Below are positions 26,287-35,551 of a DNA stretch of 64,000 nt, piece after piece (position 1 is the first letter of the stretch; each line of letters begins with the position of its first letter). The stretch spans positions 7,192-71,191 of the forward strand of contig NZ_CAUFUE010000026.1 of assembly GCF_959029255.1 (NCBI RefSeq), in the 5' to 3' direction. Made by a program: the position numbers and the translations under genes. The notes beneath the pieces were generated by a model that was not told the DNA's origin, ran no database searches, and saw only the letters and a list, made by a program, of their open reading frames with translations. This DNA comes from an uncultured Bacteroides sp. (GTDB lineage: Bacteria; Bacteroidota; Bacteroidia; Bacteroidales; Bacteroidaceae).

Positions 26287-28548
26287 ATGAAACGCACATT
26301 TGTTTTTTTATATGTATTCCTGATAAGCACGCTTGCCTTTGCCGGTAAGGGATTTTCCGTTGCCGATGTATTTACGGACCATACAGTGTTGCAGCGGAAT
26401 GCAGAGGTAAAGATATGGGGAGAAGCTGAAAGCGGCTCACTGGTTGAAGTCATATTCTGCGGGCAGAGCAGGAAGGCAAAAGCCGTTGACGGGAAATGGC
26501 AGGTGACGTTGAAAACCGGAGAAGCCGGTGGCCCCTATAGGTTGGAAGTAGTAAATGGGTTAAATAATAAGGTTAGTTTTCAAGATGTTTTCGTAGGTGA
26601 CGTATGGTTGGCGGGTGGTCAGTCAAATATGGAGTTCGCTTTGCGCAGGGTGAAAGATGCGCAAGCGGAAATCAGTTTGGCCGACTATCCGCAAATACGT
26701 TATTACAAAGTACCGAGGAAGTTCTATCCCGGACACCAGGTGTCCAAGGCATCCTGGGCTGTGTGCTCGCCGGAGACGGCACCGGAGTTCGCGGCTATAG
26801 CCTATTACTTTGCAAGGAATTTGCATAAAGAATTGAATATCCCCATCGGCATTATTCAGGTCCCGGTAGGCGGAACCACGGCGGAGGCATGGACCAGTAG
26901 GGGGTTGTTGATGTCGGATAAAGATTTTCGCCCCATTGTGGAGCGCTATGACAGCATTATCAACGCATATAAGCCGGGTGAATATGAACGGTTGTATCAG
27001 CGCTATGTAGGTTCTTTGTCGGAGTACAATCAGTTGGGCAATGAGCGGAAAAAGTATATCAGCAAACCGGTGGAGCCTATGGGCGGGCGCAATTTCCATC
27101 GGCCTGTGGGGCTATCGGAGACGATGCTGCGCGCGGTCACTCCTTATACGCTGAAAGGATTTATCTTTTATCAGGGTGAGTCCAATACGGCGCGGGGGGC
27201 GCAATATCGCAAGCTCTTTCCCGCCATGATAAAAGAGTGGCGAACCATTTGGAGACAGGGAGATATTCCATTCCTGTTTATACAGTTGCCCCGGTTTGAA
27301 ACGAAGACGCGCTATTGGTATGAGTTGCGCGAAGCCCAGTACCTGACTTCGCTTTGCGTAAAGAATACGGCTATGGCCGTGGCCTTCGACCAGGGAAATC
27401 CCAAGGACATTCATCCCATAGTGAAGGATACGGTGGGCTGGCGGCTTTCTCAGTTGGCCTTGGGCAAGATCTATGGCAAGAAAATCGTTTGCCAGGGTCC
27501 TGAATTCAAGAAGATGGTGAAAGAAGGTGACGGAAGTCTCTTGCTCACTTTTGCCAATGCGGGGACAGGGCTTGTTGCCAAAGGCGGCGGCGCTTCATTG
27601 TCCGGTTTCAAGGTAGCGGGGAAGGATGGCAAGTTCTATCAGGCTGAGGCTGTTATCGTCGGAAGCCATCAGGTGCGGGTGAAAAGCGGGCAGGTGAAAG
27701 AGCCTGTCGATGTACGCTACCTATGGGTAAACAGCGCGGATGCAAATTTCTTCAATCAAGAAGGTTTCCCGGCAGTGCCTTTCCGTACGGATAAGTATCG
27801 TTTGGAGACGGAAGGGGTCTGCGTCAATCCTGAACCGGCGGTGCCGAAGCTGGACCTTTATCTTTTCATAGGCCAGTCCAATATGGCGGGACGCGGATAT
27901 ATTACCGATAATTATAAGGGCAGCATCAAGAATGCTTATCTGCTTACCCCTACGGGCGAAATGGAACCGGCAAGAAATCCTCTGAATAAATATTCCACTA
28001 TCCGCAAGCGGCTGGACTTGCAGGGAGTGGGACCCGCTTATTCTTTTGCAAAGGCGATGGTGGAGAAGACCGGGAATAAGCTGGGTTTGGTGGTCAACGC
28101 CCGTGGAGGCAGTTCCATAAATTCCTGGCTGAAGGGTGCGGAAGATGATTATTATGGAGAAGCGTTGCGCCGCGTTCGTAAAGCTTTGAAATACGGTACA
28201 TTGAAAGCCGTCATCTGGCATCAGGGTGAGAGCGATAGCCGCGACCCGGAAGCTTACAGGGTAAAGTTGCAAAAGCTGGTTGCCGACTTACGGGCGGATT
28301 TGGGGAATGACGAACTTCCGTTTATAGTGGGTGAGATAGCCGGATGGAGGGCGAACGGCACTTCGGATGCATTCAATGAAATGCTGCGTACCGTTCCACA
28401 GCATATCCCTTATACCTATTGCGTATCGTCGGCCGAGCTGGTGCCTTTAATCGATGAAAGCGATCCGCACTTCAGTGCCGACAGCCAGGTTATTTTAGGT
28501 CGCAGATATGCCGAGGCTGCTTATAAAGCCTGTTACTCTAAGGAATGA
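26287..28548 (+). CDS. Two-domain SASA (sialate/acetylxylan O-acetylesterase-like) protein
   Basis: 753 residues from the ATG at 26287, chosen because MKRTFVFLYVFLISTLAFAG is a clean signal peptide; an upstream in-frame ATG-less extension overlaps the promoter motif. Two SGNH-type esterase domains are present. The first (about 20-510) has DVWLAGGQSNMEF, GTTAEAW and FYQGESNT. The second (about 520-750) has LYLFIGQSNMAGRG, ARGGSSINSW and IWHQGESDSRD. In both, GQSNM holds the catalytic Ser. Such enzymes remove O-acetyl groups from sugars. The product would expose acetylated glycan to the hydrolases of the locus. Two different esterase domains in one chain suggest two acetyl positions. Confidence 0.88.
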   Translation: MKRTFVFLYVFLISTLAFAGKGFSVADVFTDHTVLQRNAEVKIWGEAESGSLVEVIFCGQSRKAKAVDGKWQVTLKTGEAGGPYRLEVVNGLNNKVSFQDVFVGDVWLAGGQSNMEFALRRVKDAQAEISLADYPQIRYYKVPRKFYPGHQVSKASWAVCSPETAPEFAAIAYYFARNLHKELNIPIGIIQVPVGGTTAEAWTSRGLLMSDKDFRPIVERYDSIINAYKPGEYERLYQRYVGSLSEYNQLGNERKKYISKPVEPMGGRNFHRPVGLSETMLRAVTPYTLKGFIFYQGESNTARGAQYRKLFPAMIKEWRTIWRQGDIPFLFIQLPRFETKTRYWYELREAQYLTSLCVKNTAMAVAFDQGNPKDIHPIVKDTVGWRLSQLALGKIYGKKIVCQGPEFKKMVKEGDGSLLLTFANAGTGLVAKGGGASLSGFKVAGKDGKFYQAEAVIVGSHQVRVKSGQVKEPVDVRYLWVNSADANFFNQEGFPAVPFRTDKYRLETEGVCVNPEPAVPKLDLYLFIGQSNMAGRGYITDNYKGSIKNAYLLTPTGEMEPARNPLNKYSTIRKRLDLQGVGPAYSFAKAMVEKTGNKLGLVVNARGGSSINSWLKGAEDDYYGEALRRVRKALKYGTLKAVIWHQGESDSRDPEAYRVKLQKLVADLRADLGNDELPFIVGEIAGWRANGTSDAFNEMLRTVPQHIPYTYCVSSAELVPLIDESDPHFSADSQVILGRRYAEAAYKACYSKE

Positions 28549-28589
28549 CACACTCCCCAAGAATAACCCATAAAAGACAGAATGAATTT

Positions 28590-31500
28590 ATGAGCTTGAA
28601 GAAACATTTATTAGTAGCATGCGGGGCCATTGTCATGCCTTTCATGGCAATGCATGCGGGCGATGTCAATATCGCACTTCGTAAACCTGTCGTGGCATCG
28701 TCCCAGCAGAAAGATTTTCCGGCATCCAACGTGACGGATGGTGTCGTTTCCCGCAAATCGACTTGGATGAGTGGCAAGGATTCCCGCCCTCCCCATACAT
28801 TGGAACTCAATCTGGAAAGATATTATGATATCAATAGGATTGTCATCCATACCGGCATTCCCGAAGCCGAACGAACGGAGCAGGAAAAAGGGAAGGCTCC
28901 CGGCTTCTGGTCGATGAAGAACTTCAAAATCCAGTATTGGGATGATGCCAACTGGACTGATTTGCCCGATACGGAACGTACGGAGAATAGATTGGATAAA
29001 CTGGAATTTACTTTCAACCCTCAACTGACAACTTTCAGGATACGGCTGGTGTCAACGGATGGTGAACCGATTGCCGTCAATGAGTTTGAGGTGTATGGGG
29101 AGGAGAAGAAAGGGATGCCTGTGCCTGTCACGGTAGGTGAGGTATCGGTTGTAGACGATAAAGAACCGGAGAAAGATATTCAGGTAACGGTAACTAAAGA
29201 TGTTATTGGAAAAACCATGAAATATGTGGCTTATAACCAGGGATATTATATGCCTGGCAGCAACGTTTCGGGGTGGCTTGAATATTCTAACGTTAACAGT
29301 TTGCGCGTGTGGACTTCCATGAGTGATTATGTTCCTGAAGAGGCGGTATTAGTTGATGAAAATCTTGATACGCTGGAAGGGTTTGAAGCCTACAAGAACG
29401 AGTTACGGAATGACCCGGAAAAGAACGGCTTCATTCAGTGGGAACCTATCTTGGAGAGGTGCCGCAAACAGCAGTTTACGACTAATTCAATGGTGTTTGA
29501 GTATGCACTGGAGGAACTGAAGCGTTTGAATATAGATGTTGTTCTTCAGATTAATACCACAGACTTTGACGGGACGTGGAGTAATAAATGGAAGCAGTGG
29601 CAACGTTTTTACGCCTTGGCTTTTTATGCGGCTAAAACGGGTGACGTCACCATGTTTGCCATGCACAATGAGCCTAATCATCGGCATGCCGGCCCAATGA
29701 AGATAACTCAATATGTGGATGCCATGAAGATTGTTTCGGATGCGGTTTATTGTGCCGTACAAGATGTGAACAGATTGTACGGGAAACATCTGAAATCACG
29801 TTTCGTATCTCCGGTTACGGCAGGTTCTAATGCCAATTGGTGGGCGGAGGTCGTGAAGAGCCTGCGCATAGATTATCGCGGATTGCCTTCAGACAGGGAT
29901 TTGATAGATATTTTCTCTACTCATTCCTATAATCTTCCGGCAGCGGGTTATGTTTCCAAGGTTTCGGATATCCGTAAGATTATAATGGAAAACCACCCTT
30001 TGGAGCAACCTCTTCCCATAGTATATACTGAAACCGGCCGCTGGATGAATGCTTATCTGATTGATAAGTATGAGACAATGGATTCTCCTTCTCTTTTCAC
30101 GGAGTGGGCAGGTGAATATACTAATAATACATTGAATCAGGGATATGGCATGTGGGCTTTCAAATTTGCCAATACTACCAGCGGTACCTATCCCCGTGGA
30201 ATAAAGTCGGGACATCACTTTATCTGGCAAGGGAAACGGATAGTGGAAGATGCATATAAGAATGTGGCTTTGGGAAAGAAGGTATTCGATTTGACTTCTT
30301 CCATCCCGGTTTCTACGAAAGTGATAACTGATGGGAATAAATCGGATGCTTCCACGTGGACTTCGCCCGATACGGATAAGGAAAAATGTTTGGAAATAAA
30401 CTTAGGTAAAGAATACTCATTGGGTGGGGCGGTAGTTTACACGGGTTCTGAGTATGGGGTTTATACAGGTCCCGACCGTGTGAAGAACTTCTGCCTGCAA
30501 TATTGGGATGGTGCCCGATGGATGGAAATTGAAGGAACCGGTGAGAAAAATGCCCGCTATACTCAGTCTTTTTTCTTGTTCAATACTCCGGTTAATACTT
30601 CGAAAGTCCGTTTCATTGCAACAGATAGGGGAAGTATCAAGGTAAGGGAAATCAAACTGTTTGAAGCTGAGTCTTTGAAGAATATCCCTGTATCATACGA
30701 TGTTAGCGGTATTCAGCGTACCGGGGAGGTTGTCCGTCTTTTTGCGAAAGGATTTAAGAATGAACGGCCGTTACTGAATACGGTGAAGTCCGTTATGGAT
30801 AATGATGTGGATGTAATTACTTCTTTTAATCCTGAAGAAATGAGGTATTATGTATGGTTGGTGCAACGCAAACACTCTTTGAATAGTCTGACTTTGGATT
30901 TAAAGTCATTGAACCTCCCCACCGGCACCAGGGCATTCGCCGAAGAAGTTAGTGCGAATGCTTATGGTGAAGTGGTATGGATGAAAGAAATCCCGGATAA
31001 TGGGAAACTAACGTTTGAACTGCCGAGTCAAAGTGTGATACTTCTTACTATTCCTGTTTGCCGGAATATGGTGGAAACACTTGTTGCAACGGCCGATGCA
31101 GTGATAAAGAGTGGAAATAATAGAGAGAAAAACTTTGGTAAAGCCAAAGTGATGAATATAGCAATGGATGCTTCTAATGTGAATTGCAATCAAGCCTGTT
31201 ATATTAAGTTTGATTTATCGAAAGTGGATACGGTAAATGCGGCGTTATTTCAAATTTATGGTCATTCGTTGGATAAATCTCCTTATCGTTTCCATGTTTA
31301 TACTCTGGATAATTGCACTTGGGATGAAAATTCTCTGAATTGGAATAATGCTCCTAATTTGGATAAAGAACAAGTACGAATAACCGGAGTAGGAAACACT
31401 GCACATGTAGCAGGTGAGATAGTAGTTGGTGGAAATTCCTCCTGTCATCAACTCGATGTGACTTCATTAATACGTAGCTGTAAACGGAAAGAAATAACTT

Positions 31501-31610
31501 TTGTACTTATAAGGGAACTTAGACACTCGGGGGATGACCTGGATAAAAATAGGGTCTGTATTCTAGGTACTAAAGAATCTGATTATAAGCCAATATTGTC
31601 GGTTTGGTAG
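28590..31610 (+). CDS. Multi-domain clan-A-like glycoside hydrolase with F5/8 and CBM96-like domains
   Basis: 1006 residues from the ATG at 28590, which begins a signal peptide; an earlier ATG at 28545 overlaps the previous stop. Domain order: F5/8 type C (about 25-170, NIALRKPVVASSQQKDFPAS); a TIM-barrel-like catalytic region (about 210-560) with likely acid/base in FAMHNEPNH and nucleophile in VYTETGRW; a second F5/8-like domain (about 570-690); a linker; and a C-terminal DNRLRE/CBM96-like domain (about 840-1000, ending with a YKPILSVW strand). The catalytic region resembles GH39/GH30-like clan A enzymes but I cannot place it in a family. The two sugar-binding folds suggest action on polymeric substrate at the cell surface. 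Confidence 0.75.
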   Translation: MSLKKHLLVACGAIVMPFMAMHAGDVNIALRKPVVASSQQKDFPASNVTDGVVSRKSTWMSGKDSRPPHTLELNLERYYDINRIVIHTGIPEAERTEQEKGKAPGFWSMKNFKIQYWDDANWTDLPDTERTENRLDKLEFTFNPQLTTFRIRLVSTDGEPIAVNEFEVYGEEKKGMPVPVTVGEVSVVDDKEPEKDIQVTVTKDVIGKTMKYVAYNQGYYMPGSNVSGWLEYSNVNSLRVWTSMSDYVPEEAVLVDENLDTLEGFEAYKNELRNDPEKNGFIQWEPILERCRKQQFTTNSMVFEYALEELKRLNIDVVLQINTTDFDGTWSNKWKQWQRFYALAFYAAKTGDVTMFAMHNEPNHRHAGPMKITQYVDAMKIVSDAVYCAVQDVNRLYGKHLKSRFVSPVTAGSNANWWAEVVKSLRIDYRGLPSDRDLIDIFSTHSYNLPAAGYVSKVSDIRKIIMENHPLEQPLPIVYTETGRWMNAYLIDKYETMDSPSLFTEWAGEYTNNTLNQGYGMWAFKFANTTSGTYPRGIKSGHHFIWQGKRIVEDAYKNVALGKKVFDLTSSIPVSTKVITDGNKSDASTWTSPDTDKEKCLEINLGKEYSLGGAVVYTGSEYGVYTGPDRVKNFCLQYWDGARWMEIEGTGEKNARYTQSFFLFNTPVNTSKVRFIATDRGSIKVREIKLFEAESLKNIPVSYDVSGIQRTGEVVRLFAKGFKNERPLLNTVKSVMDNDVDVITSFNPEEMRYYVWLVQRKHSLNSLTLDLKSLNLPTGTRAFAEEVSANAYGEVVWMKEIPDNGKLTFELPSQSVILLTIPVCRNMVETLVATADAVIKSGNNREKNFGKAKVMNIAMDASNVNCNQACYIKFDLSKVDTVNAALFQIYGHSLDKSPYRFHVYTLDNCTWDENSLNWNNAPNLDKEQVRITGVGNTAHVAGEIVVGGNSSCHQLDVTSLIRSCKRKEITFVLIRELRHSGDDLDKNRVCILGTKESDYKPILSVW

Positions 31611-31692
31611 TGTTGGTTTAAAATAAACATTTGTGTTCAACAATCGCATCTTACTTTATACGTGAAAAATAGTCGTTTAAAACTAATTTATC

Positions 31693-33927
31693 ATGAGAAA
31701 GTTATATTTCTTCCTGTTATGGATTCCCATATCTCTATTTGCCCGGCCTGATAAGCCTTTGGTTGATTATGTGAATCCTTTTATCGGAGTGGATAATGCA
31801 GGTAATGTGTTTCCGGGTGCTACACTTCCTTTTGGAATGGTGAAATTGGGACCTGATTGTTTTTTATCTAGAAGATGGCAAACTCCTAATGCGGGATATG
31901 AAAGTAACAATCCTGTTTATGGCTTCAGTCATACACATGTAAGTGGTACTGGAGGAGGTGCAAAATATGGGAATATAGCTTTTATGCCGATTATTGGTGA
32001 TGTGAATCAACGTGATGTTTCTTCTTTATTGATTGAAGAAAAAGCTTCTCCCGGATATTTTTCCGCTTTATTACAGAAATATGATATTAAAGTTGAATTG
32101 ACAACAACACATAGTGCGGGGTTACATAGGTATACTTTCCTCAAGGGTGGAGACGCACATATCCTAGTAGATGCGGGTTCTATACTTTATAAAGGATCTA
32201 CTCCCCAAATATTATTGTCATCCGGTATAGAGATTTTATCCGATACGGAGATAGCCGGTTATGGAAAAGCCAAAGGTGGTTGGAATGTGGGTGAGGCATA
32301 TACGGTTTATTTCTATGCCAAGTTTGATACTCCGATGTCTGGATGTGGGACAATGAGGAATATGCAGATAAAACCTGGTTCTAAAAAAGAATATGCCTTG
32401 AATGTGCATGATTATAGTCGTAATGGCGGTTATTTCAGTTATAAGGTAAAAGCCGGTGAGCAGTTGAATGTTTGCGTAGGTATCTCTTTCATTAGTATTG
32501 AGAAGGCAAGAGAGAATGTTGAGAAAGAAGTTGCCGGTAATAGTTTTGATATTATACAGAATAAAGCCCGTGTTACTTGGGAAGCTTATTTAGAAAAAGT
32601 CTCTGTGGAAGGGATGTCTGAGGAGGAGAAAACTATGTTTTACTCGGCTCTTTACAGAACTATAATTTTACCTTCTGACCGTACTGGAGAAAATCCTTAC
32701 TGGGATTCGGTTGCGCCTTATTATGATGATTTCTATGCAATATGGGATACATTTCGTTCTTCAAGTCCTCTAATTACTCTTCTTTGGCCCGATAAGCAAG
32801 AGGAAATATTAAACGCTCTTATAGATATTTATGAAGAAGAGGGATATATGCCTGATGCCCGTAGTGGAAATTTTAATGGATTGATACAAGGGGGGAGTAA
32901 TAGTGATATCTTGATTGCCGATGCCGTGGCCAAAGGATTAAAGAAATTTGATGTTGAAAAAGCGTATGCATCAATGATACATAATGCTGAAATCGCTCCC
33001 TTAAATCCGAGGAAAGAAGGCCGGGGTGGTTTGAATTTATATAAAGAAATAGGGTATATTCCTTATTCGGTAGAGCGCTCTTGTTCGCGTACTTTGGAAT
33101 ATGCATATTGTGATTATGCCGTTGCAATGGTGGCAAAGCATTTGGGTAAAGAAGAAGCTTATAATAAATATATTCACCGTTCTTTTAATTGGGAGAATTT
33201 GTGGTATGGTGATAAATTCCATGAAGGATTTAAAGGTTTCATTTGGCCTCGCAATGAAAGTGAAAAATGGTTGGATGATCCTGAATTTTCGGTATTGAAG
33301 GTAGGTAGCTGGACTGATCCTTTTTATGAAAGCCACTCTTGGGAATATTCTTTTTATGTCCCTCATGATGTAGCCGGACTCATTGCGAAGTGTGGCGGAA
33401 AGGATGAGTTTATAAAACGTCTGGATCATTATTTCAATAGGGGATATTACAAAGTAAGTAATGAGCCGGGATTTCTAACTCCATGCCTTTATATCTGGGC
33501 AGGTGCTCCTTATAAAACAGCAGAACGAGTTAGGCAGATTATTGAGCGGAGTTATAATTCTTCACGTGCCGGACTTCCCGGGAATGATGATTCAGGAGCT
33601 ATGTCTTCATGGTATGTTTTTCATTCTATGGGGTTGTTTCCTAATGCAGGACAGGATTATTATTTAATTACTGCTCCCCGTTATCCCAAAGTCACTTTGG
33701 CGGTAGGAGAAAAAACTTTTAATATTCTGGTTAAAAATGCGGGTGATAATAACATATATGTTCAATCTGCCAAGTTGAACGGTAGAACATTGAAAAGAGC
33801 ATGGATCAAACATGAAGAGATACGGAACGGAGGTACACTAATATTGGAAATGGGTGATAAACCTTCTTCGTGGGGTACAAAGATGCCTCCTCCGTCTTTG
33901 TCTTCATCGTACAATGCTAATTCTTAA
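31693..33927 (+). CDS. GH92 family alpha-mannosidase-like hydrolase
   Basis: 744 residues with a signal peptide (to about LFARP). GH92 features: VDYVNPFIGVDNAGNVFPGA, LPFGMVKLGPD, GFSHTHVSGTG, YALWDT-like FYAIWDTFRSS, and GLPGNDDSGAMSSWYVFHSM near the C-terminus. GH92 enzymes are calcium-dependent exo-alpha-mannosidases of Bacteroidota. In this locus, with uronate-directed enzymes, alpha-mannose or another sugar with matching geometry may decorate the target. The gene is notably AT-richer than the first genes of the locus. Confidence 0.92.
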   Translation: MRKLYFFLLWIPISLFARPDKPLVDYVNPFIGVDNAGNVFPGATLPFGMVKLGPDCFLSRRWQTPNAGYESNNPVYGFSHTHVSGTGGGAKYGNIAFMPIIGDVNQRDVSSLLIEEKASPGYFSALLQKYDIKVELTTTHSAGLHRYTFLKGGDAHILVDAGSILYKGSTPQILLSSGIEILSDTEIAGYGKAKGGWNVGEAYTVYFYAKFDTPMSGCGTMRNMQIKPGSKKEYALNVHDYSRNGGYFSYKVKAGEQLNVCVGISFISIEKARENVEKEVAGNSFDIIQNKARVTWEAYLEKVSVEGMSEEEKTMFYSALYRTIILPSDRTGENPYWDSVAPYYDDFYAIWDTFRSSSPLITLLWPDKQEEILNALIDIYEEEGYMPDARSGNFNGLIQGGSNSDILIADAVAKGLKKFDVEKAYASMIHNAEIAPLNPRKEGRGGLNLYKEIGYIPYSVERSCSRTLEYAYCDYAVAMVAKHLGKEEAYNKYIHRSFNWENLWYGDKFHEGFKGFIWPRNESEKWLDDPEFSVLKVGSWTDPFYESHSWEYSFYVPHDVAGLIAKCGGKDEFIKRLDHYFNRGYYKVSNEPGFLTPCLYIWAGAPYKTAERVRQIIERSYNSSRAGLPGNDDSGAMSSWYVFHSMGLFPNAGQDYYLITAPRYPKVTLAVGEKTFNILVKNAGDNNIYVQSAKLNGRTLKRAWIKHEEIRNGGTLILEMGDKPSSWGTKMPPPSLSSSYNANS

Positions 33928-33928
33928 A

Positions 33929-33972
33929 AGAACGATTGTTATATCCTGATATATATGAAAGAGGGATATTTG
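33929..33972 (+). promoter_or_regulatory. Candidate HTCS-controlled promoter 2 (sulfatase)
   Basis: AGAACGATTGT is at 33929-33939, just past the GH92 stop, and a -7-like GATATTTG starts 36 bp later at 33965. The motif and its right flank (AAAAGAACGATTGTTATATCCT) match the site at 26215 over more than 20 bp. About 95 bp of leader separate it from the sulfatase ATG at 34069. Confidence 0.65.
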
Positions 33973-34068
33973 CTAAGAGATTTCGAGAAAAGTAAAAACT
34001 TGCACGATTACTTATCTGGTAAAGACAGACTATTCGTAAGATTCAAAGACAATATAAAAACACCGAGT

Positions 34069-35382
34069 ATGGAGAAAACTTTATTTTCTATTTCAGCATT
34101 ATGTTTCAGCAGTAGTTTAATGTATGCTTCGCATCCCGCCGATCGTATGAATATCGTGTTGATTATGGCTGATGACTTTGGTTATGAATGTATAGGTGCC
34201 AATGGTGGTGGATATGCTACTCCTAACATTGATAGGCTGGCAGAAGAAGGTATTCGTTTTGAACACTGTTATTCTAACCCTTTGAGTACCCCGAGCCGCG
34301 TACAACTGATGACAGGAAAATATAATGTACGTAATTATACAGCTTTTGCTAAATTGGAACGTAAGGAGATTACTTTTGCTAATTTATTGCAAAAGGCCGG
34401 ATATGCTACCTGCATTGCCGGTAAATGGCAATTGGGTAAAGATAAAGATGCGCCTATGCATTTCGGTTTTGATGAATCTTGCCTGTGGCAACATACACAA
34501 AAAGCTGTGGATGCTCAGAGATGTGATACCCGGTATGCTAATCCGGTAATGGATGTAAACGGAGAGACGGTTAATCTGCCACAGGGCACGTTTGGCCCTG
34601 ATATATACTGTGATTTTGTTTTGAATTTTATTCGTAAAAATCAAGAGCGACCTTTCTTTGTCTATTATCCGATGGCATTGACACATTCGCCTTTTGTATC
34701 TACACCAGCTTCTAAAGAATGGTCTCCGGTGCGTTCTTCCACTTATAGGGGAGATCCAGTACTCTTTCCGGATATGGTAGAGTATACTGATAAATTGGTA
34801 GGACGTATTATGGATGAATTGGAAAGGTTACATCTACGGGAAAACACTTTAGTGATTTTCACAGGAGATAACGGGACAGCTACCACTATTGTTTCTTTAC
34901 TGAATGGAAAACCTTATCCTGGTGGAAAAGGGAAAACGCTAGATTCCGGTACACATGTACCGCTGATTGTTTCTTGTCCCAAAGGATATAAGAATAAAGT
35001 AAATTACAACTTGATAGACTTTACTGATTTTCTGCCAACCTTATGTGAAGCAGCAAAAGTGGATATTCCGTCATCTTCCGGACTGGATGGAAAAAGTTTC
35101 TATCCGCAACTTAAGGGGAAGGCGAAAAAAGTGAGGCAATGGGTGTATTGTTGGTATGCTCCTCAGCAAGTTTATGATGAAAAGGCTGCCGTTTTTGCCC
35201 GGAATCAGCGGTATAAACTTTATCGTTCGGGAGATTTTTATGATGTCCAAAGCGATTTCAATGAAATGAATCCTATCTCCAGACAAAAAATGACCAAGGA
35301 ACAGAAAAGTATATATGATAATTTGTCTAAGGTCATTGATAAATATGAGGAGTATGCTGTACAGAGGAGAGAAAAGAAGTGA
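34069..35382 (+). CDS. Sulfatase (S1-type, serine-type active site)
   Basis: 437 residues from the ATG at 34069, which starts the signal peptide MEKTLFSISALCFSSSLMYA; the longer frame from 33955 overlaps the promoter region. The metal-binding start is NIVLIMADDFGYECIG, and the modification site is LSTPSRVQLMTGKY, so the residue to become formylglycine is a Ser (S-x-P-S-R). Later FTGDNGT and GGKGKTLDSGTHVPLIV are typical of S1 sulfatases. Maturation needs a radical SAM anSME encoded elsewhere. It removes sulfate esters from the target glycan; which position is unknown. Confidence 0.92.
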   Translation: MEKTLFSISALCFSSSLMYASHPADRMNIVLIMADDFGYECIGANGGGYATPNIDRLAEEGIRFEHCYSNPLSTPSRVQLMTGKYNVRNYTAFAKLERKEITFANLLQKAGYATCIAGKWQLGKDKDAPMHFGFDESCLWQHTQKAVDAQRCDTRYANPVMDVNGETVNLPQGTFGPDIYCDFVLNFIRKNQERPFFVYYPMALTHSPFVSTPASKEWSPVRSSTYRGDPVLFPDMVEYTDKLVGRIMDELERLHLRENTLVIFTGDNGTATTIVSLLNGKPYPGGKGKTLDSGTHVPLIVSCPKGYKNKVNYNLIDFTDFLPTLCEAAKVDIPSSSGLDGKSFYPQLKGKAKKVRQWVYCWYAPQQVYDEKAAVFARNQRYKLYRSGDFYDVQSDFNEMNPISRQKMTKEQKSIYDNLSKVIDKYEEYAVQRREKK

Positions 35383-35458
35383 ACGGATGACTCTGAACCT
35401 ATTTGTCTGATGGACTTATAGTTAATTAGCGATAGGCTGTACTATTTTTATTTCAAAA

Positions 35459-35502
35459 AGAACGATTGTGTTATTCAGAAAAAGCCAATTCGCATTCCTT
35501 TG
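35459..35502 (+). promoter_or_regulatory. Candidate HTCS-controlled promoter 3 (GH88-DUF2264, SusC/D)
   Basis: AGAACGATTGT is at 35459-35469 and a -7-like TTCCTTTG starts 36 bp later at 35495, with 50 bp of leader before the ATG at 35552. No such motif lies before susC, so this promoter probably drives the GH88 fusion gene together with the SusC and SusD genes. Confidence 0.65.
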
Positions 35503-35551
35503 TGCTGTCTGGAAACAGAATAAGAGAAAATAAATAAGTGTAAACCTTAAA

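Noticed and set aside
31640..31646. ACAATCG before the GH92 gene as a fifth HTCS site
   Set aside because: Only 7 of 11 bases match and no -7 box lies at a matching distance.
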